This document shows positions 56,782-64,000 of a stretch of 64,000 bases of DNA, piece by piece; position 1 is the first letter of the stretch, and each line of letters starts with the position of its first letter. Source of the DNA: Orychophragmus violaceus (lineage: Eukaryota > Streptophyta > Magnoliopsida > Brassicales > Brassicaceae). The stretch is taken from the NCBI GenBank assembly GCA_030180135.1, contig CM058233.1, forward strand, positions 22,537,166 through 22,601,165. The letters are read 5' to 3'. The position numbers were made by a program, and so were the translations under genes. The notes beneath the pieces are model-generated. The model saw nothing but the letters and a program-made list of their open reading frames with translations. It did no database searches and was not told the DNA's origin.

Positions 56782-59255
56782 TGACAAGGCCTATCCCGGC
56801 CATAGGGCCAGGACGGATTGCCACTATCGAACCCAGTCCGAAAATACGTCCTTGTTAAAAATTTCTTTAAGATTAAGTATTCCTCGGATCTTTCTATTGA
56901 CTTCTAGTCTTAGATCCTTCATACTTAATAATACGCAGCGGAAATCTTTACTTAACATTTACATCGTTCTTATAAAGAACGATCCGTTCAAGAACCTCTT
57001 ATGAACTTATTTAGTTTTCTTTAAAACTCTTTCGAGGTTCCGTTCTTATCTATCCATTCTAACAACCTAAGTCTTTTACTTAGTTTGTTCCATTCAACTA
57101 CTTCCTTCTATCCATACTTTAGATCATTCGAGTACTTTAAACTCGTACCTTAGCCTTTTTGGTGAAGTCGGTGTGAAGCTAGCTTGGCGTCCAGCTTAAC
57201 CCGTTTGATCCTCGAACTCCTAGAACATACCTCCCTTGTACCAAGTCATTCAACCAACCATCCCCACATGACAAGGCGCAAGAGAGGTCTTCTAGTTCTT
57301 TCCTTTGACCACCTTTTCATGTCGATCGTCCCTTTGCTTGATTCCCATTAACATTCACCGTCTTGACTTATCCACGTTTTGCTTCCTGCATCTTGACCTT
57401 TAGACCGACTCAAATCCTTAGGAAGACCAGCTCATGTCCGGACGTTGACTCGAGTCGAATCATGTCCTGATCACTTCACTGATTTCCCTTAGTATTGTTG
57501 GACATTGCGTTCAGTGCAAGGTTGGAAGGACTCCCTCGTTCACTTCCGGAGACGGACTGAACCATGGTTCGTACCGTCGGCCGTCGACCCAGTTCATTTG
57601 ACTGTTCGACCGGTCCGTACGCGTTTCGACCATGCGATTCTCTTGGTCCTGTCCACGGCCCAACTTATGCCATCCCGCCAGTCCGAACTTAACCGAGGTT
57701 GATCCATCCGATCATTCCCACGGCTTAAAGGACATAAGTCCGTCTAATCTACCAAGTTCCACAACCGGCTATGCATAATGAACCGGCCATGTTCCCGTGT
57801 GGTTCATGTTCCGCGATCCCATGCAGAATAGCCTTTTCCGCGCAGCATGATCGTTCTCGAATGCTTGGTATCGAACCGAGCGTCTCTCGGTCGTACCGCG
57901 TTCGTTAGAACATCCTGCGTACCGTGATCGTGGCATCATCACCGAGCGCACTCGATAATCATGCATACGTCCAGGTCTGTCGTGTGATCCGCGGTCATGC
58001 CGCGATCACTGTCCAACCGGACTGGCCGCACGCTCTGATCGTTTACGATCTTCGAACCGTTGCGTCAGTCCGCGAAGAGACACGACCTTCCGCGAAAGAC
58101 GCGACTGTCCGTGAACAGTCACGACCATCCGCTTGTATCGCGATCAGTCTGCCGCGACTATCCTGCCGCGATCATCCTGTCGCGACCATTCTGATTGACA
58201 ACGTAACCACTGAACGTGACGTGCGTTGACGAGCGTACTCGGCAGCGCTTGCGCGTCCCATCCGTCAGTCCGTACGGTCCTTGCCGCGATCGCTGTCCAT
58301 CCGGCTGACGCATGTTCCGATCGTTTGCGATCGTTGAACGGCTGCGTCAGTCCGCGAAATGACGCGACTATTCGCGTTTGGGTGCGACGATCAGTCAACA
58401 GGCGCGACCATCCGGGGATGATCCGCGTCTGTCCGTGCGACCGTACTGTCCAACCCGTGTACCGCGGACTTGTCTGCGCTCACCAGCCATCCGTGGTCAT
58501 GTGCGATCATCCTTCGGACGATTGCGCCTGACCGCGAACAAACGCGACCGCTCGTGAAGAGTCGCAACTATCCGTGGACAGACGCGACAGTTCGCTACGG
58601 CCCGCGATCTTACGCTCCTACGCCCAGTCTGATCGTTCGGCCGTTACGCGCATGATCCAACTTTCCCGTCAGTCCATGAACTGCTCGCGCCCAGCCTGCC
58701 AGACTTCGACCATCCGCCTAAACGGATGCCGTTCATCCGCACTTAACAGTCCGAGTCTTCCTGTTCACGCGCGCAGATCATCCCGTTCACGCCCGCCGAT
58801 CAGTTCACGGTCTTGGCCTTTGGCCGACCGTGTCTCTTCAGAACGTAAGGCCGATTTCTCACGCCAATCTTCTCTCTGGTCAAGCGGCTGATTCAGAGAA
58901 CGAGTAGAAGAGAATTTGCATCTGGCCTTCTTCTAAACGTCTAACGGCCAAGTGGCTTAGCCGCGGCCGTGATAGAAAAGGGGCTCAATGCTGCCTCGGG
59001 TGTCGTGGTTGTCTGGCCAGGATCCATGGCCGCATCTCCAGTCATGATCAAGCCAAAATTTCGCCTTTTGCCCAACCACTAAACGCCCTTGATACGCCGG
59101 TTTATCCACTCAAGATTCCGACCAATTCTCTCTCCCTTCGATCTCGGTTTTGGCCCTTTGGTCTTAGAGAGTTTCTGGGTTTTTCTCCCATGAAGATTGT
59201 GTGCGAAAATGGCCTTGTTGGGGTCTATTTATATCCCTCAAAATCGCCCACAACT
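56782..59255 (-). mobile_element. LTR-R LTR 12, subfamily D, 5'-truncated
   Basis: The end next to the internal domain matches LTR 6 for 0.87 kb. The rest has CpG-rich sequence with only partial similarity to subfamily A, and a TATA box on the minus strand at 59226-59233. The AGCT block and LTR start are missing: the sequence turns into its own inverse just beyond the promoter. Confidence 0.82.
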
Positions 59256-60535
59256 GCCCCTTGGAGAAGGTTGTGGGCGATTTTGTGGGCGATTTTGAGG
59301 GATATAAATAGACCCCAACAAGGCCATTTTCGCACACAATTTCCAAGGGGCAGTTGTGGGCGATTTTGAGGGATATAAATAGACCCCAACAAGGCCATTT
59401 TCGCACACAATCTTCATGGGAGAAAAACCCAGAAACTCTCTAAGACCAAAGGGCCAAAACCGAGATCGAAGGGAGAGAGAATTGGTCGGAATCTTGAGTG
59501 GATAAACCGGCGAATCAAGGGCGTTTAGTGGTTGGGCAAAAGGCGAAATTTTGGCTTGATCATGACTGGAGATGCGGCCATGGATCATGGCCAGACAACC
59601 ACGACACCCGAGGCAGCATTGAGCCCCTTTTCTATCACGGCCGCGGCTAAGCCACTTGGCCGTTGGACGTTTAGAAGAAGGCCAGATGCAAATTCTCTTC
59701 TACTCGTTCTCTGAATCAGCCGCTTGACCAGAGAGAAGATTGGCGTGAGAAATCGGCCTTACGTTCTGAAGAGACACGGTCGGCCAAAGGCCAAGACCGT
59801 GAACTGATCGGCGGGCGTGAACAGGATGATCTGCGCGCGTGAACAGGAAGACTCGGACGGTTAAGTGCGGATGAACGGCATCCGTTTAGGCGGATGGTCG
59901 AAGTCTGGCAGGCTGGGCGCGAGCGGTTCATGGACTGACGGGAAAGTTGGATCATGCGCGTCACGGACGAACGATCAGACTGGGCGTAGGAGCGTAAGAT
60001 CGCGGGCCGTAACGAACTGTCGCGTCTGTCCACGGATAGTTGCGACTCTTCACGAGCGGTCGCGTTTGTTCGCGGTCAGGCGCAATTGTCCGAAGGATGA
60101 TCGCACATGACCACGGATGGCTGGTGAACGCGGACAAGTCCGCGGTACACTGGTTGGACGGTACGGTCGCACGGACAGACGCGGATCATCCCCGGATGGT
60201 CGCGCCTGTTGACTGATCGTCGCACCCAAACGCGAATAGTCGCGTCATTTCGCGGACTGACGCAGCCGTTCAACGATCGCAAACGATCGGAACATGCGTC
60301 AGCCGGATGGACAGCGATCGCGGCAAGGACCGTACGGACTGATGGACGGGACGCGCAAGCGCTGCCGAGTACGCTCGTCAACGCAGCCTAGTTCTCATCA
60401 CGTCAGTGGTTACGTTGTCCGGCAGAATGGTCGCGACAGGATGATCGCGGCAGGATAGTCGCGGCAGACTGATCGCGATACAAGCGGATGGTCGTGACTG
60501 TTCACGGACAGTCGCGTCTTTCGCGGAAGGTCGTG
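58081..60535. repeat. 2.4-kb palindrome formed by two head-to-head LTRs
   Basis: 58081-59270 pairs with about 59340-60535: the outer ends CACGACCTTCCGCG and CGCGGAAGGTCGTG are exact inverses, and the arms match through the promoter, with some small differences. The centre (59257-59345) holds an extra promoter piece. Confidence 0.88.
59226..59381. promoter_or_regulatory. Three TATA boxes at the palindrome centre
   Basis: TATAAATA occurs on the minus strand at 59226-59233 and on the plus strand at 59303-59310 and 59374-59381, each in the same GAGGGATATAAATAGACC context. The two plus copies sit in 71-bp tandem units. Transcription would diverge in both directions from a core lacking the AGCT block. 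Confidence 0.75.
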
Positions 60536-60536
60536 T
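59291..60536 (+). mobile_element. LTR-R LTR 13, subfamily D, both ends truncated
   Basis: Right arm of the palindrome. It begins at the promoter and ends, without a CA terminus, directly at a primer-binding motif at 60537-60548. Confidence 0.8.
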
Positions 60537-60548
60537 TGGTATCAGAGC
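60537..60548 (+). promoter_or_regulatory. Isolated primer-binding motif
   Basis: TGGTATCAGAGC followed by GG, but no internal domain follows. It is an orphan left by recombination. Confidence 0.75.
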
Positions 60549-60628
60549 GGTTTTCCGTGATGGTCTAAGGATGGCGCTGCGATCGGAATAGGTTGAACGG
60601 AAGAATCTAAGCAAGACTTAAGTTCGTC
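60549..60628. other. Filler at LTR junction
   Basis: Includes a 40-bp plus-strand scrap of LTR 3' sequence (GATCGGAATAGGTTGAACGG on) before the inverted LTR 14 starts. Confidence 0.6.
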
Positions 60629-63032
60629 AATTGCCACTATCGAACCCAGTCCGAAAATACGTCCTTGTTAAAATTTTCTTTAAGATTAAGTATTCCTCGG
60701 ATCTTTCTATTGACTTCTAGTCTTAGATCCTTCATACTTAATAATACGCAGCGAAATCCTTACTTAACATTTACATCGTTCTTCTAAAGAACGATCCGTT
60801 CAAGAACCTCTTATAACTTTACTTAGTTTTCTCAAAACTATTTCGAGGTTCCAATTCCCTTTTAACCATTCTAACAACCTAAGTCTTGCTTAGATTCTTC
60901 CGTTCAACCTATTCCGATCTAACCAATCCTTAGATCATTCAAGTAATTGAACTCGTACCTTAGCCTTTTAGTGAAGCCGGTGTGAGGCTAGCTCGACGTC
61001 CAGCTTAACCCGTCCGTTCATCGAACTCATGGAACATACCTCCCTTGTACCAAGTCATTCAACCAACCATCCCCACATGACAAGGCGCAAGAGAGGTCTT
61101 CTAGTTCCTTCCTTTGACCACCTTTTCATCTGATCATTCCTTAGCTCGCCTTCGCTCTTAGACCGATCTTAGTCCTTTAGGTATAACCAGTTCATGACTG
61201 GTTTTCCTTAGTATTGCCAGCCCTAACGATCGGTACAAGGTTGGAAAGATCCTCTCGATCATTTCCGTGGATGGTCTAATCCTTGGGTTCGTACCGTCGG
61301 TCGGTTACGTCAAACCGCAATTAAACGCAACCTTTCGCGAAAAGGCACGACTGTCCGCGAACAGTCGCGACCATCCGCTTGGATCACGATCAGTCTGCCG
61401 CGACCATCCTGCCGCGATCATCCTGTCGCGATCGTTCTCCCGCGGTCCGTCTGCCGCGGTCATTTTGCCGCGGTCATTTTTCCGCGATCCGTCTGCCGCG
61501 AACGTCCCGCGCGATCGTCCTGCCGCAATCGTGAACAATCGATCCACGGTCACCATGTATCCACCGCGAGCGTAGCGAACAGCCTTGCGGACGCACGCGA
61601 CCATCCTGCGGACGCGCTTAACCGTCCTGCGGTTGTTGCGCACGTCCGATGGAAACGCGCTGTCATCCCGAGACGTCTTGCGATCGCCCGACGGTTGGTT
61701 ACGTCAGACCGTGGACAGACGCGGCCTTTCGCGAACAGACGCGACTGCCCGTGAACAGTCGCGACCATGCGCTAGGCCGTGTACAGTCTGCCGCGATCCT
61801 TCCACCGCGTCCGACTAGTTCAACGATCCGTTCATCCAGCCGATCAGTCTGACGTGTTCTCTCTGCCGAGAGTAGTTCGCGAACGTATGTCCGTCTCTCG
61901 ATCGTTTGAGTCGTACCGAGCCAGGCTTGGTCGTATCGCGATCGTAGACCCATGCGACCACGTATGTACCGTGATCCACGAACGGACACGTTGGTTCGCG
62001 AACGGTTGTGACGTTTAGCGAACAGACCCGATCAACCGCGTACGGTGAGATCGTCCCGTAAGCCCCGTCGTCCCGCTCAACCGCCCGTTAGTTTTGCCAA
62101 TCTTCGGTCAACGTTCTCTGGAACGCACCGTTCGATCGGCCTCAACCGTCCCATTCATGCACGGCCACTTGCGCGGGTTAACCCGCGACTAACCAACTTC
62201 GCGGTTAACAACTTGACCATGGCCGTTTGTGTTTCCTCCAAGGAAACTAACCCGATCTCGGCCATTTCCTTTGTCTCAAAACCGGTTCTAATTCAGAAAG
62301 GAAGAAGAGAAAGAAGCTTCTATTTTATTCCTCCGATCAACCGCCGACCAAGCGACTGAGCCGCGGTCGCGGCTCGTTCCTTAGAACCGATCATTCACCT
62401 CGGAAAATGGTGGTTGGTTGCCGTGATCCTCGGCTATTTTCCAGCCATGATAGACGATCTTGATCGCCTGCAACAACCATCATACGCTCTATGATCGCCG
62501 GTCATTTCCCTGAAGTTTCCCGGCCAAAATCTCACTCTCTTATTCTCGGTTTCCATGGCCTGCGCCTTAGAGAGTTTCTGGGCTTTTCCCCAGGAAATGT
62601 TGTGTGCGAAAATGGGCATTTGGGGTCTATTTATAGCCCTCAAAATCGCCCCATAACTGCCCAAGGAGAAGAGTTGCAAGTGTTGGCCGAATGGGTGCAA
62701 CCTTCCATGGTGCCCATTCGCCATGGTGACCCTTGGTCAGCTAGTGTCACTAGCTGATCAGCTGACCCAACACTTGATCACTCAAGCTAGCTGAGTTGAG
62801 CCGATTGCTAGCTGACCTAGCTGACCAGCTGGACTGTTCAGCTCGTTTCAGCTGAACACTCTTGGTTCAGCTCGTCTCCTCTTTGCTAAGCTGCCGTTGA
62901 GCTGAGCTTAGCTTCTTTTCTAGGCAACGGAACCCTTCTCTTAGTCCATTAGACTCTTATCCATGTTCCGGTCCGTTCCTTTTCCCCCAAATGTCTAGGG
63001 TAGGGTTAGTATCCCGGTTTGCGGGTACTACA
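60629..63032 (-). mobile_element. LTR-R LTR 14, subfamily A, inverted
   Basis: Nearly full: it lacks about 45 bp at the LTR 3' end. CpG-rich block 61300-62000; a deletion near 62088 removes roughly 70 bp present in LTR 3; TATA (minus) at 62628-62635; AGCT block 62738-62910. Confidence 0.9.
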
Positions 63033-64000
63033 AGTCTACCCACCTTAAAAGGGATTCGTCCTCGAATCCGAATCAAGATGTTTTCCTGATCTTAGTAAAT
63101 CTCTTACTAGATCATAATCAGGTCTTTTGTTCCTCGTAGGACTCGACCTCAGGCCTTTGTTCCCTCCAGGACTCGACCTCGGTTAAGGTCCTTACGCATT
63201 CCAAATGAAAGCAACCTAACCCTTTTCCCCAAACGTAATTCCTAGAATACATTCAAGGAAGTGGGGGTTCAGTGACTGACCAGATTGCACTATAGGACTC
63301 GGCCACGCCAATGTCCCTAACCAGTTCGTAAACCCGTGGTGTCTTCGGTTAGCGCTTAGCTTTTACCGTTCGACTTTCACTTCCACGTTTTACTTCTGAT
63401 TACTGCTTTACAATGGAAGCAATTCATTGGTCTTTCATTGTCACTTTCCTTCGCCTCATCTTGCAAACAGCTTTAGGCTCCTATGTCCCCGCCGTTGCAC
63501 TTCGCACATACCTTACTTGCTTTCTACACTACAAAAGTGCGCTTCCATTGTTTCTGCAAGTGGTACCCTTCGGTGCGGAGTTCTAGAGGATTGGTTGTCA
63601 GCCCCAACTGATTCCATCCCCTTTAGGTCCTTCCCGGGTTGGCCGGACACCTTGTCTTTTGAGCCAACGCGGTTCTCCTCCAGGTCCCTCCCGGTTAGGC
63701 CAACCACTTCCTGTGATTGCTCCCTCCGGTTCACCCCAGGTCCCTCCCGGTTCGGCCAACCACCTTCCCGTGACTATGCCTTCCGGTTCACCTCGACACC
63801 GTCTTGCGACCTTGATCCAAATCCGGGAACTAATCTCCCAACCGAGCCCACACTCGGCTGAAACATACGACCTTCCAACTGATCCCATACTCAGCTGAAA
63901 AGTACTTCCCATTTACTTGTTCTCAAAGACTGCCCAAGACTAAGTGCCATCCTTGGTGCACTTGCCTTAGCAAGTCACTAATCAAAAGAGCATCATCCTA
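63033..64000 (-). mobile_element. LTR-R internal domain 11, cut by the window end
   Basis: Minus orientation, from the polypurine tract to AGCATCATCCTA. The primer-binding site would lie within about 30 bp beyond the window. Confidence 0.9.

Overview
The window is repeat-dense plant nuclear DNA, almost certainly heterochromatin. I see no intact host gene, tRNA or rRNA. The relatives suggest a eudicot, most likely a Brassicaceae species: a MULE carrying a ULP-like protease gene (Kaonashi type), an En/Spm (CACTA) element with TNP2- and TNPA-type genes, plant L1-like LINE tails with a C-terminal RNase H, and LTR elements primed by initiator-Met tRNA. The species call is inference.

Layout. About 1.8-10.5 kb is a decayed CACTA element read on the minus strand. 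It holds a TNP2 pseudogene, a tandem internally deleted second copy of it, and a TNPA-like pseudogene. A truncated LINE (2041-3220) and a short poly(A) retroelement (5868-6557) are nested inside. A second truncated LINE (10879-11565) follows, with a clear 28-bp target duplication. About 11.8-18.2 kb is a Kaonashi-like MULE with a plus-strand ULP1-like protease pseudogene and a convergent minus-strand MURA transposase pseudogene; its non-coding parts carry a 30-bp palindromic microrepeat. From 18247 to 23976 lie one LTR split by a 3.3-kb composite repeat, a T-rich leader and a second LTR-like fragment.

From about 23977 to the end the DNA is a scrambled cluster of one non-coding LTR-retrotransposon family, called LTR-R here. 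Its LTRs reach 2459 bp and its internal domain is only about 995 bp. I count 11 internal domains and 14 LTRs or LTR pieces in both orientations, with at least four LTR subfamilies that differ in CpG-rich minisatellites downstream of the TATA box. Tandem chains, tail-to-tail and head-to-head inversions, filler DNA and a palindrome with three TATA boxes (near 59.3 kb) record repeated recombination.

Inside one LTR-R LTR sits a young, complete, gag-only element (28505-33713). It has two 1215-bp LTRs that differ at 10 positions by my manual alignment, a perfect 5-bp target duplication, and one 933-codon open frame that runs through the polypurine tract into the 3' LTR. This TR-GAG-like element is the only intact protein-coding unit in the window. 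The parts do not form a pathway: they are layers of mobile DNA, and the nesting order gives their relative ages.
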